A DNA stretch of 64,000 bases from Hanleya hanleyi. Taxonomy: Eukaryota > Mollusca > Polyplacophora > Lepidopleurida > Hanleyidae. Location: positions 124,001-188,000 of the forward strand of contig JAVTVY010047828.1 in the NCBI GenBank assembly GCA_036873755.1. Direction: 5' to 3'. How positions within the stretch are numbered: the first letter of the stretch is position 1; every line of letters starts with the position of its first letter. The translations under genes and the position numbers were made by a program. Below the pieces are notes generated by a model. It was not told the DNA's origin. It did no database searches and saw nothing but the letters and a program-made list of their open reading frames with translations. Shown one piece after another: positions 1-11,577 of the stretch.

Positions 1-1284
1 GTGCACCACACAGCATATATACTCTGGATACATGACCACAATATGACGTGTAAATATCAGGTTCAACGTAATTATGACAGAAGTATGTTGCTGTTTAACC
101 CCAGACAACTTGTAAACACAAAAAGTACACTACTTATCGATTAAGTTTTGACAAAGTATTTAAGACTGATCTTTATTGCTCCAGACAGAACCATGTTTGT
201 TGTTGTTATCGTTTAGAAGATTTTGCCAAGATTTTGCCAAGGTGTTGAAAAGAGTCACTGCATTGACCACCATCAGAAAACTGTAACAAAAAAGTCATTT
301 GTGAATCACATAAAAAGCTGGTCTGGAGGTTGAGCTAGATTGATGGACTAGATATCTCTGGTAGATGATTTATATATTCCACACACGCTAAATATAAGTG
401 CCAAAGAGCTTAGTCTAAATTGTGGATTACTACCCGGACTAAAATGTGGATTAAAGAATAAAATATTGAAAATTTGATTGAAAATGTCGTCGTAACGGGG
501 AAGACAGCACAATCTTCCAACATACACACGACAAAAAGAGTGAAAAATCTTGATATTTCACAAAAGAAGAAAACAGCCAGCTGTGTAATCTTCATCTCGG
601 GATATAATGAGTGCACTGATTCAAAATTTTACCATAATAATTGTATTTGAATTTTGGGGGAAAATATTCCCCAATATACTACATTTCTGCAGAATTACCT
701 TAAATGTACCTTGTCTATGGGATTCGATTTCTTGCATACAGTTCATACGGAAAATCTCGAATTGAATGAAAATATTGGTATACATGTGTTACGTGTACAT
801 GTGCCTCCTGCCTTAAGCACGCCTTATGGACATACTAATTTCACCTAGAACTCAGACTGCGCCTTATTTGCGCCTTCCAGACATGGCAAATGCAACCCAA
901 AATTCAGACTGCACCTTATTTGCGCATTCCGGACAAAGTCTGGGTCTACTGAACCATATTTGTACCTTTTCAGAAGAAATTAATATTCAGACTGACCTCT
1001 AGTTTCTACCACTGAAGTTTCTGCCGAAATTCAACTCCGGACTCATTGTTAAATGCTGTTGCGTCCATATATTCAAACTGCACCTTATTTTCCCGGCTGG
1101 GTTGACCTAGATAAACATTTTCCTTGTATAGATTGGTGGCGCTGCATCAGGTGGAGCGTTATCATACGGCGAATTTAAGTATTCGAAATCACTGCGTTAA
1201 TATATAACGCGGGCTATTTGTAAAACTGTTTACAACTGTTTTTCTATTTGTTTATTCGAATTAATCTTTTCTATGGCTCCCTAG
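1..1284. other. No gene seen; LINE upstream flank
   Basis: No convincing coding region. From about 850 to 1105 a short motif (CAGACTGCRCCTTATTTGCG and variants) recurs three to four times at irregular 50-90 base spacing, just upstream of the LINE ORF1. It could be degenerate 5' UTR or promoter repeats of that LINE, which is inference. The rest is AT-rich sequence with no recognisable signal. Confidence 0.4.
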
Positions 1285-1317
1285 GTGGGTGTCTATAACA
1301 TTTTTTTCTCTAGTGCT

Positions 1318-2960
1318 ATGGCGAACAAACTGTTCGACAGACCATGGAGTCAAAATCTTTTAGGACTGAATGCTGCTAAGCCGATTGATATTTGGCGTGC
1401 TTTAGACGAGTCTGTCGGATCAGGGACGAAAGTCCTTCATGGATTAGTGCAGGTGGCAATGGATCTCTGGATTGTGACACTGCGAAATAAACAGACGAAA
1501 GATGTTCTTCTCTCAAACGCTATCTTGGATTTTCAAGAGCAGTGTGGTCGCTTTGAGGAGATTGCACCCACGAAAGTACTTGTCAAAATAAAATGTCCTG
1601 TGTAGATGCCACACATATTCATTATACATATTTTTGAGAAAGTTCATGACATTTCTGACGAGTACTATACTTTTGACCGAGATTTGAAAACTGGGAATAC
1701 GAAGGTGTGGATGTCTGACATCAAAACCACTCTTCATTCTACAGTTATGTTTGAAGATCTTAGACTTCCTGTTTGGTATAAAGGTCAGGTTAAGACCTGT
1801 TACACCTGCGGAGATGAAAATCACATGTATTGGGATTGTCCATTTAAGGGTAAATGCCTGAGTTGTGGTCAGCCTGGACGCATAAAGCGGGAATGTAAAA
1901 CTCCTGAAAAAAACAGAAAATCCGACTGACAGAAATAACCAAACTGCTTCACAATATGAAACTGGTATTCAGTCCAATACAGGGAATAGGTCTCCCGTTA
2001 TGGAGAAGTCCGCCGTTGTGGAGAACTGTCAGAATGAACGCACAGCCGGTCGAGCAGCCTGAAAGCGTTGGTGATAGCATTTGGTCAATTGTAGGACCGG
2101 ATGGCAAGACATCCAAGAGGAATTCTAGGCTTAGTCAAAGGAAAAAGAAAAAGAGCATGGAGTAAGCGAAAAAATGTATCCAAGAGCTCAAACAGATTTT
2201 CAGCTCTCTCTAATCAGGGAGATGTTGATAATTCCATTGATATTCGTGGTCCACTCACCAAGAGGAATAAAGTGGGCGAAAGTCTAAAGAAAATGAGTCT
2301 CTGAGGATTGTAGTTTCAAAAACAGTACAAACTCGTGATTCTTTGTCCAAAGTAGAGAACGACGGTGTTGACAACGACAATCAAATGCTCAAATGCTACT
2401 ATACTCGATGTAAACGACAGTCGTAGTGAACATACACCTGTGCATTCTGGTGATAACTTGAACTTTACCCCAGATGCTGATGTGGAAACTGAGCTCACCA
2501 AAGATGATGTTAGAATGAGCTACCCTTAGTAGATGAAAAGGGAGGTGAAGATGAAGATAGTAGCTGTACACCTGTGTATTCTTGTGTTAACTTGAACTTC
2601 ACCCCAGATGCTGAGGTGATTACTGAGATCACCAAAGATGATGCTAGAAGTGAGCTACCCTGAATAGATGAAAAAGGAGGTGAAGATGAAGATATTAGTT
2701 CTACACCTGTGCAATCTGGTGGTAAATTGGACTTCACACCAGATACTTATGTGATTACTGAGCTCACCAAAGATGATGCTAGAAATGTACTACCCTCAGT
2801 AGATGAAGACGGAGGTAAAGATGAAGATATTAGTTCTATTTCCGAAATAGATACACCTATGAACTTAACTCCTGATGATGATGTGATTGACGAATTCACT
2901 TGTGATGAAACTAGCAATGAGCTACTCATGGAAGATGGAAAACAAGGTGAAAAGGAATAG
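1318..2960 (+). pseudogene. LINE ORF1 (gag-like, CCHC zinc knuckles), broken
   Basis: Nucleic-acid-binding protein of the LINE. The frame from ATG 1318 (MANKLFDRPW) is cut by an in-frame TAG at 1603-1605 and reopens immediately in the same frame to 1929. The second part ends in two zinc knuckles at about 1798-1896: the first is canonical (C-x2-C-x4-H-x4-C), while the second has Arg in place of His (CLSCGQPGRIKREC). Further downstream, frameshifted pieces continue through a basic stretch near 2130-2300 (GKRKRAWSKRK) to an acidic repeat region ending at 2960. The product would bind element RNA in a ribonucleoprotein. At least one nonsense codon and several frameshifts show it is dead. An early segment around 1606-1750 aligns in style with the RRM-like region that precedes knuckles in such ORF1s; that part is inference. 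Confidence 0.75.
2425..2960 (+). repeat. About 135-bp tandem coding repeats in LINE ORF1
   Basis: Four imperfect copies starting near 2431, 2567, 2702 and 2851. The unit translates as a Thr-Pro-Val / Phe-Thr-Pro-Asp / Thr-Lys-Asp-Asp motif followed by an acidic run (GGEDEDISS). The second to third interval is a multiple of three, consistent with expansion as protein repeats. Copies one and two carry stops or frame slips; copies three and four stay open from 2709 to 2960. Confidence 0.7.
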
Positions 2961-3289
2961 GATAACTCCGTTCTCGGCACGGATACACATATGAACTGAG
3001 ATAATGACGTGGTTGCTTAGCACATAGATAGATCTTGTGATAATGAGCGACCCGGAAAAACCTCCTTAAACTAAAGGTCGAAAGACGAAATGTGAGCTGA
3101 AGAGAGAACAAGATATTTATGGCAATAAAGACAAAGATATGCAACATTTGCGAGAAGACCAGAAAAAGATCAGAAAAGCCAGAGAAGGCCCATGATGGCC
3201 AAGTCGACACTCTATTTCTAGTATGTGTGGCCTTGTGTGTTATTTCTTCATATAGACTAACAATGACTCTAGGGTCTCCAATCCTCCTT

Positions 3290-6200
3290 CAATGAAACTG
3301 TAGAGGAGTTTGGCCAAATTTAAATGAGCTTCAGTTGCTAACTCAGGAATATGAACCCTCAGCTCTCTGTTCGAATGAAACTTTTCTCAAAGAAGCAAAT
3401 AAAATAAATTTGAATTACGGCAATATAGACGTTATCATTCCTACGCTTTGCAAGAGCATGGAAAGGCTACAGGCGGCTCTTCAATACTTGTTAAAATGGG
3501 TGTTTTACATAGTCCTATTAATTTGATGGGGGATGCTAACAGTCGTATTAACTTTTGGGATAATGAAGAGAACTGCAAAGGAAAAATTCTTGAAGATTTT
3601 ATATCAAATAATTCTTTGTGTATTTTTAATGATGGTTCTTATACACATGTGCCTCAGCTCATGAAACCTATTCAGCATTACATATCTCACTTTGCGACAT
3701 TCCTATACTCGACGAATTTACTTGGTCTGTTCATGATCACCTTTGTGGAAGTGATCACCGTCCCACTGTTTTAAAAATTGTTCATTCATCTGATGACTCT
3801 CATTTTTAACAAGGTATAATTTTAAAAAAGCGAATTAGCTAGATTTTGAAAAATTTACAAAATTTACAAAATTTACAAAAATTACAAAATTTACAAAAAT
3901 TACAAACGAACTCACTATCCTATACAGTTATTCTCAGATATGCTGATTGAAATTGCTAATCAAACGATTCCCACAGCCTCAGGAGTTGCACATATTAAAG
4001 GACCATGGTTTAACGATGACTGTAGAGATGCAAGAATACATGTAGGAAGAAAGCTGAACGGTGCTTCCGCCGACATCCTAATACTAAAAATTTGAAAGAT
4101 CTCAGAATTACCAGAGCTAAAGCTCGTAGAACCATCGAACAGAACAAACGTGATTCTTGGAAAAATTATACTTTTAAGATCAAAACACATACCCCCATAA
4201 CAAAACTCTGGAACATGATTCACAAAATTAAATGTAAAAGCTCCAGGTCCAGTGTTCATCATCTCAATGATGGAAATCAGGTGATAACCGACAGAGTGGA
4301 AATTGCAAACAAGTTACGCGAAACAATTACCAAAAATTTTTCGTCAAAATATTATATACCTAAATTTCAAAATTCCCAACAAAGAGTAGAGAAGAATGAA
4401 ATAAAATTTTCCTCCAATAACCGTGAAGGCTGTAATGCTTCGTTTTCAATGAACGAACTTCATGCCTCTCTCGTGAAAGCAAACGATTCTGCTGCAGGCC
4501 CTGATAATATTCATTATCGACTTTTAAATCATCTACCGGAATCCCTATTACTAATATTTAACATACTTTCGGTGATAGAAACCATTCCATCATCATGGCA
4601 TAACGCCATTGTTTTACCAGTCCCAACACCTGGCCGTAATCATACAGACCCCGGTAATTATCGTCCGATTTCACTGCCTAGCTCTGTCTGTGAACCAATG
4701 GAACGCATGATAAATGATCGCCCTTTTCGTACCTGGAAACTGAAAAGAAACTTACTGATATTCAAGATGGTTTCCGTAAAAGTAGAACTGCCATTGACCA
4801 TTTAGTTAGATTAGATTCCTATGTCAAGAATGCTTTCGCAAAAAATGAACATGTGGTTTCTATTTTTTTTATTTAGAAAAAGCCTATGATACTACTTGGA
4901 AATACGGGATTTCAAAATCCTTCATACTATGGGATTGAAGGGTTTACCCATTATTATTTCCAACTTTCTGAATGATAAACAATTTCAAGTTCGGTTGGGT
5001 TCAACCATGTCTGATCATTTCGACCATGATCAAGGTGTCCCACAAGGTAGAATTTTGTCTACCTCTCTGTTTAGTATCAAGATCAACAGCCTAGCTGCAG
5101 TTTTGAATAAATTAGTTGATGGTTCACTCTTTGTAGATGATTTCAGCATAGTGGAAAAAGTATACATAATATTGAGAGAACATTGCAACTTTGTTTAAAT
5201 AGAATTCAGAAATGGTGTCTAGAAAATGGATTCAAATTCTCCAGAGCAAAGACAAATTGTATACACTTTTATAGAAAGTATTTCCAGCACAAAGATCCAG
5301 TACATACATCAGATGGAACTGAAATCAAGGTAGCAAAAGAAGTCAAATTCTTGAGAATATTGTTCGATCATCGATTAACGTTCGTACTGCATATAAATTG
5401 CTTGAAAGCTAAGCGCACAAAAGCTCTTGATTTGTTGAAGGTAGTTGCCAGCTATAAGTTGGGAGATCAGCAGACGCTTTTCCATTTATATCGATCACTT
5501 ATTCGTTCTAAGCTTGATTATGGCTGTTAACAACGGTGCAAGCAAGTCAATCTTGGCAAATCTACATCCTGATCTCCATCAAGGACAAAGACTTTGCATC
5601 GGAGCGCTCAGAACGTCGCATAAGAAAAGCTTATATTACAACACATATAAGGGAAGTGGGAAGAGGTGCAGCAGATGAATGTCGAAGGAGATAATCTTCG
5701 AAGAATTAAACTAGCACTGCAATATATCACAAAATTGCGATCAAATCGCTCAAATCCTGCATATAACTGTGTTTTCAACCCTCAATACGTAGATTCGTAT
5801 TTAAAGAAACCCTCCATTATTCCACCTCTTGGAATTCGTATGAAACCACACATTGTAGCAGCTGGTATTAAGCTTAGTCAAATTTGTCTAACAAGCTCTT
5901 ACCAGTTTTACCATGGCAGTTAGCCAGACCAGAAGTAGATATTACAATGACGAAATATAAAAAGGCAGACACGAGCCATCTTGTGTATACGAAAGAATTT
6001 GGTCTATTGAGAGAAAAATACAGATCGCATCAAGCTATTTATACAGATGGTTCTAAAGATGGTGAGAATAGCGTGTGCTACTATCTTTAGTTCCGAAACT
6101 AAAACAGGTCGACTTCCAGGTAAAAGTTCGATTTTCACTGCCGAAGCCGAAGCTCTACTGTTAACTTTAGAAGGTATTGGGTCTACTGAAGGAGGAAAAT

Positions 6201-6740
6201 ATGTCATATTCGCAGATTCACTGGCATGCCTTTAAGCGATTGAGAGCTGAACTTCACCTCACCCCACCATTTTGAACATTCTACAATTTTATGATCGTAG
6301 ATTGAGTTTGTGTTTTGTTGGTTGCCTAGCCACGTTGGCATCAAAGGAAATACTGAAGCTGATGAAATGCCTATGGCTTCCCTAGATAATGATATTGAAC
6401 CTGTTGCAATCCCATGTAGCGATTTCTAAAAACTGCAGAATATATTCATCTGAGTTGCCAGAAACATTTCGATCAAGCCAAGATCAGGCGATGTAGAATC
6501 GGCCATACACGATTAACTCGCCAACATTTATTTAAGAAAGAACCAGTCCCAAGGTGTATTCCATGCCACGAAGATCTCACAGTGAAACATATTCTGATCG
6601 ACTGAATAGATTTTAAGATTTTAAGAGATTCTTTTTATCAAGCAGCTACTTTAGAAGATCTTCTTATTCGGGTAAAAGAAGTCTGTGTTTTAGGCTATTT
6701 AAAAGAAATGGGGTTGTTGCCTAAGTTTTTATGTATGTGC
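3290..6740 (+). pseudogene. LINE ORF2: endonuclease, reverse transcriptase, RNase H, broken
   Basis: Polyprotein remnants in several frames. Endonuclease: a WNCRG-like start near 3293, GGSSILVK near 3475, then a jump to GDANS at 3532, implying an internal deletion of much of the domain. RT: from about 4092, with GNYRPISLPS near 4650, the HDQGVPQG motif near 5025, and FVDD at 5130-5141. The motif A aspartate reads Tyr (TAT at 4870-4872, before LEKAYD), so catalysis would be lost. RNase H: YTDGSK (Asp at 6046), AEAEALLLTLE near 6140, FADS (Asp at 6214) and WLPSHVGIKGNTEAD (Asp at 6361); all four acidic positions remain but in different frames. A Cys/His tail (CIPCHEDLTVKHIL) follows near 6560-6600. 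Confidence 0.8.
3835..3906. repeat. Short tandem repeat, ACAAAATTT type
   Basis: Six or so copies of a 10-11 base unit (AAAATTTACA) sit inside the LINE ORF2 between endonuclease and RT remnants and disrupt the frame. It looks like post-insertion microsatellite growth. Confidence 0.75.
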
Positions 6741-6819
6741 ATGTCTTTTGGTATGTTGTGTTGATTACTTCTGGATTGTTGGGTTGTTGACTTGTTTTTG
6801 TTAAAATACTTGTTTGATC

Positions 6820-6866
6820 GTCGCTGTATAGCTGAAATATTGCTGAATGCGACATTAAACCTCTCT
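6820..6866 (+). other. LINE 3' tail recognised by its RT (shared with SINE)
   Basis: GTCGCTGTATAGCTGAAATA...GCGACATTAAACC closes the LINE. Almost the same tail ends the SINE at 19924-19967 (GTCGTGATATAGCTGAAAAA...GCGACGTTAAACCC). In known LINE/SINE pairs a shared 3' tail is the recognition site used by the LINE RT; that role is inferred here. Confidence 0.7.
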
Positions 6867-6899
6867 GGAGTATATCATACATCAATCAGGTCATAAAAT

Positions 6900-6990
6900 A
6901 AACAAGGAGTGAGTGAGTGAGTGAGTGACTGGGTGAATATGATTTAACGTCGCTGTCAACACTATTTCAGTCATATATCACGACGTTTGG
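6900..6990 (-). repeat. SINE/LINE tail remnant, minus strand
   Basis: (GAGT)n at 6905-6926 is followed by TTTAACGTCGCTGTCAACAC and ATATCACGACG. This is the reverse complement of the CGTGATAT...TTGA..GCGACGTTAAA tail plus its CACT repeat. It lies tail-to-tail with the LINE end at 6866. Confidence 0.7.
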
Positions 6991-7534
6991 TTCCTTTCTT
7001 TTCACACCCGGGAACCCCACGGGTGCCACAGTTAGTTGCCTCTCAAACATATCCGTAGCCTGTGTGTGTGGACTTTGGAATAGGCGTTTGGGAGTCGACG
7101 CAGGGGGAGATAAAGGCATAGATCGCAAATGGTTTTCCATCTCTTCTTGTAAAGAGCTTTCAGATCTTCGTCACCAGAACTTATCACGACTCCGACATGG
7201 TTACCATTCAAAATATGTCCTCATCTTCATGAGCGTATTTCTTAAATCGGGAACGTTTCCCATGTTTATACTCATTGAATGGCTCAGTAGGCCTAGTGTG
7301 GTTCCCAGTAGGGAAGCAATGTGCAATGAGAAGTGAATGGGGTTCGTTCGCACCCACCGATTCCCTGCCCCCGTACATTTTCTCCGGTAGAGAATCAAGA
7401 CAGGCACTCTCTGTAATACACCTTACACTTGCATTACCCAATTTCCCGTGCCAAACCTCATCAGGAGTCGTTCTTGATCATTCGTGGTAGACTAATTTGC
7501 CACAGAATATACCAGAGGATCAGTTGGACATTTT

Positions 7535-8030
7535 TACCTGTATATGGCGAGATTCTGCTGGTGGACGTTTCGTCCCCGAGGCCCGTCCCCTGTACAGATC
7601 TTTTGGTCTTTGATATATGTTGGCATTGTGGGAAGTTGATGCTGGGTCGACATCGGGCCTTACAGACTAGTCTTTTGTGTTAAATGCCGTCATTTTCATC
7701 TGACGACGATACAGCTCACCAATCCCCAGTGTACGAGTTGCCACAGCGACACAGCTCACCAATTACAAATATACGAGTTGTCAGAGCATTTCCATTATAG
7801 CTCTCTAGAATTGTATCTAATACCGCTTATGCCGGTACTAGGGGCCGTGTGGTCATGTCATCCAAGTTGCCACACGAACAGGTACAATAAAAGCGTACCT
7901 GAGATACAACACATATCACGAATCGTTAGAATAGGTTAACCAGAAGACTATACTGTGAAGTCATGTGGCTCTGTCAGTATGTCGGCACCTCTTCCCACTT
8001 CCCTAATATGCGTTGTAATAACTTGTTTGC
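7535..8030 (+). repeat. Dispersed repeat family E, copy 1
   Basis: Homologous, with many differences, to 54485-54970 and in part to 59555-59735. Shared blocks are CCCGAGGCCCGYCC...TGTACA, then TCTAAT...GCTAGGGRCCGTGTG, an ACA(C/T)GAACA...CAATAAAAGCG block, TGAGATAC, and a final GTCATRTGG...CCCAC.TC block. The central blocks also resemble the PLE 3' UTR (GGGGCTAGGGGCCGTATGAA...AAAGCGTGACTGAGATAC), so family E is probably an old sister of it. Confidence 0.55.
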
Positions 8031-8039
8031 GACATATTT

Positions 8040-8850
8040 CACTACCAGTGACGATTGTAAAACGAACATCGGGGAACGTCTATCCGTGCATGTTTGACAC
8101 TCGAAGTCCTCTCACATGGTGGGGATTTTGGGTTTAATCAAATACCTGTACTATACCTATACTATATACCCATTCTCCATCCCCGTCGCTCTGCTGAATA
8201 ATATAATATCAAAGTGTCGAATGTCTGATGGCGTCGCAGATCGTGTTATCGAAATGTATTTTTTTCTCTGTCGATTATTTGTCCCATGCAGAGAACATCT
8301 ATGTGAATTATAATAGCGGACTTTGTCTCGTACGTCGATTGCCACCACAAAATCAGTAAGAAATTTCATATATTATCTTCGCTGTATATTGAAATTGTCA
8401 TTTCTATATCCGATGGGGCCTTTCTCTATGCTGCGTTCGCACGGAGTACATAAAAACGCCCCAACGGAGCTAGTCATTTCTGTGCAATTATTATTAAATT
8501 ATCATCAGTGGCACTCCGGTAATTTGGACAGAAACAATTAACAAAACAAATATATAGATATTTCCGAGAGACTTAAAAAAAACTGAGACTAACACAAAAA
8601 ATCGACATTTTGCATTTTTATAACAATTCGTCCTTCGGCATTTCTTAAAAGTATTACTTCCAGAAATCTCTCAAGTTTTTTATGAACGAATATGCTACAT
8701 ACTATAGTCTGTCATCCTCGAAAACTACATTGCATATTGTTGCTATGACGTAAAATCCCTTGTGATAAACGCTAATTGATAAAAAAGGTCAAAATAGCAC
8801 TGATTTGAGATTTTTATATCGCCATTGAAGATACCATGATAGATCATGAT
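8040..8850. other. Gene-free stretch
   Basis: Only short chance frames with no recognisable domain. No repeat structure noticed. Confidence 0.4.
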
Positions 8851-8854
8851 CATG

Positions 8855-8970
8855 ATTACAAGCGTCTGATCCGACATTCATTATTCAGCCGTCGCCCATT
8901 AAAGAATATCCGCGTCAATACAAAGACCTATTCCATATAACAGCATTAGCAACACATTCAAAAAGAGGAA
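8855..8970 (-). mobile_element. PLE 3' terminal fragment
   Basis: Begins with the PLE end signature ATTACAAGCGTCTGATCCG and continues through CATTAAAGAATATCCGCG and ATAACAGCATTAGCA, matching the terminal ~110 bases of the other PLE copies in inverted orientation. The rest of the element is missing. Confidence 0.75.
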
Positions 8971-8974
8971 CATG

Positions 8975-10845
8975 ATGACCATTTCACGGTCGACAAACTT
9001 TATGATCAACGTGAAATCGGCCATGGTGTCTACTACCTCCCACCCTCTATCAGACCAAGAAAGAAAACCGCTTCAAAATATGTCTTATAAACCTTGATTG
9101 AGTGGTTCAGTGTTCTCCACACCAATAAGGCCAGTCTCCAAACATGTCGTATTATGGCGGCGAACATATCGATCCTTAGGAAAGATTTAATTTGTGATAC
9201 CACCCTGTTATCTACAAATCACGCCGAGACAGCCACAGTTCCTTCAAGCTGTGGCTGAAAGAATAGTGCAAATATTAGCAGAAATATGTTGACTCGAGGA
9301 TTTATATACGGGCACGTTTTAATAACAATTCACAGATTGACACATTCCGATATTTGTTTCTTTATTAACTCACATTTGGACGATTTACCTTTTATCACTC
9401 GGTATAAAGAGATAAGGCACGCATAGGGTTAGGTCACATATCTTTATGGACAAGTTAATTGCAGTATCCCCCTTGTCAGCGCGAGAGTAGGGTCTATCTT
9501 ATACTCAGACTTCTAACACCTTTCTCTCAGGTACTCAGTCGGATTTGACGTAGACCTCCAGTCAACTGGAGTACTAGACTGATTTATGAGGAGAGCAATA
9601 GAACAGGTGGGCTGTTCCCGACTTCCAATCAACATGACCAAAGTAGGCTATATTATTCATACCTGACATGTACGAGATTAAGACAAATCTCGCATTCGGT
9701 ATTGAATACAGACCGACAAGGCATTCGTACATATGCTCAGAACTGGAAGAGATAATGTAGTCGTGTTAATTTGGCGTGTCTCTCTAGATCAGGCACATTG
9801 CCACTTGTCAATCATCGACCGATTCAGTTACCAAATAGTGCATACTTCTGACACTGTCCGTACGTTCTAGAAGGAAAACATTTTTATATAATCGTGAGAT
9901 TATAGCAACCACAAACATTTTGTTCAAGAAATAACACCGGTATCAAATAAAGCCATTGATACAACCCCACATGTCATTGAAGCAAAGAGTATATATCTTG
10001 TCAAAGGACAAACTTTTGCCATTATTTCAAGAAAAAAGTCAGCCATATAAACAAAATATTAAAATCGTGCAATCTCCTTCAACATTCAGCTAACTTTACA
10101 ACACCACCCCTAAACTATAAACTAATATATTGCTGCGGTAGGAGTCACATCAAGGTTTTATTGTCTGTTAACCGGAACCGAAAAGGTTGGGGTGTGTAGT
10201 TCATCAACACAGGTGATAAGATGCTCTAAATGGCATCAGTCCACTAATAATTTTGTTACTTGTTATGTATTAGCATAAAAAATCACAAAAAATCAGAAAA
10301 CTCTCGAGGCATAAATCCACTTGGCATGACAATATTCACCTTGTGGGACATTAACTGTGAAAGTCTTGACAGGAGTTGACCATTGCAATTCAAATTCCCG
10401 CCACCGACAGCTGACCAGTGTTACCGAATGTCATTCAATTTGTAAACAAGGAGCCCCTCATTAATCATGTCACCATGCTTTTCCCAAAGTGGCCCAAATC
10501 AACACCAGGAAGTACAGTTTGAAGCCTCATCTGCAATTTGACATATCAGATGAATCAGAAATGCTGAAAAATCACAGCTCATAAAATCCACAAAGATCGG
10601 CTCTCAAATTTCTAAACAATGTAGTTCGAGGGCTCCGATCCGGAAGTGGTTAACTCCGGTCTGATGCCAAATGAATACGCCGCCATTTTGCAAGATATTT
10701 TTCTTTTGGAAATATAATTGGAAGCTCTATATTTCGTGAACTTTGCAACATAGAAAGGTGATTTGAGTGTCTAAACATGTGTTTTGTGGGTGAGATCTTC
10801 CAATGGGGATGTTCCTAAAACAGCGAGATGAGGTATTATTTTTAA
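8975..10845. other. Gene-free stretch
   Basis: AT-rich DNA without convincing coding potential, tandem repeats or recognised mobile element on either strand. Confidence 0.4.
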
Positions 10846-10846
10846 T

Positions 10847-11515
10847 ATGGCGGTCCAATCTGTTGGGCTATTATTGCAGGTATTTTCAGATAATTATATA
10901 ATTTTAGATAATTTCATAGCCTGTGCCTTCTCACTCACCAAACGCTATTTAGACAATATTCTTTCTGTGGATAATCGCTATGTAAATGACGCAGTGAAGG
11001 ATATCCACCTCCACTTAACTCGTCGACTTTACGACAAAAAATATGATTACAATTTCGACATCGTAAACTATCTAGACAGTAGGAACCTGCATGTGGCGTA
11101 TACATATCTCGACTAGTAGCATTTGCTAGATCTTGTGTGAGATATGACGATTTTAATCAACGTCACAAAACATTATTGAAGAAACTTGTACAACAGAGCT
11201 ATATCATCAAGCGCCTCCACTCGAAGTTTCCCAAATTTGGTGACACATATCGCATGCTGATAGCAAAATACGAACGTAGCGTGCAAGATCTATGGCGGTA
11301 CGTTTCGTAACTTGTGTCTAATTCCGCTTAACCCTGGGCTAGTGGACATATAGGAACGTATGTATTTCAAGATCATTATAGCGTTCATATGAACAGTCAC
11401 AATCAAAGCGTGACTGAGATACATCATACTCTATAGATAATGACTTTACAACGTTTATGATATGGATTGATAATACTGATCAGCGATACGGATTTGATGT
11501 TTTTGGAACATCATG
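10847..11515 (+). mobile_element. Penelope-like RT fragment plus 3' UTR, decayed
   Basis: The translated part contains FSLTKRYLDNILSVDNRY (degenerate motif C, normally YIDD), then jumps by deletion to RRLYDKKYDYNFDIVNYLD. It continues in broken frames through the C-terminal region (VAYTYLD, LLKKLVQQSY, KYERSVQDLWRYVS) to a stop near 11310. After it come the 3' UTR blocks GCTTAACCCTGGGCTAGTGG and CAGTCACAATCAAAGCGTGA. It ends near 11515, before the usual terminal segment. Family assignment to Penelope-like elements is inferred from the RT signature and from tandem copies elsewhere. Confidence 0.7.
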
Positions 11516-11577
11516 AGGTCTGGCTGACATTAATAGTTGGGCGGGAATAAAATTCCGATGGGCTGGCCTTTATGTCT

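Larger units (their letters stand above)
1285..6866 (+). mobile_element. Non-LTR retrotransposon (LINE), Nimb/I-like, decayed
   Basis: An almost complete two-ORF LINE on the plus strand. In order: ORF1 with two zinc knuckles and acidic repeats, then ORF2 remnants with APE-type endonuclease, reverse transcriptase, an RNase H domain and a Cys/His tail. RNase H in ORF2 together with a CCHC-type ORF1 is characteristic of the I/Nimb group (established family knowledge); the exact clade is inferred. The 3' end carries a short tail (TATAGCTGAAATATTGC...GCGACATTAAAC) that is repeated in a SINE near 19.95 kb. Stops, frameshifts and an internal endonuclease deletion make it non-autonomous. The 5' boundary is uncertain and may lie upstream of 1285. 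Confidence 0.85.

Noticed and set aside
7563..7577. GGGGACGAAACGTCC on the minus strand, resembling a hammerhead 3' half
   Set aside because: No CUGANGA core upstream (CTGTACAG instead), and the other family E copy lacks the GAAAC.
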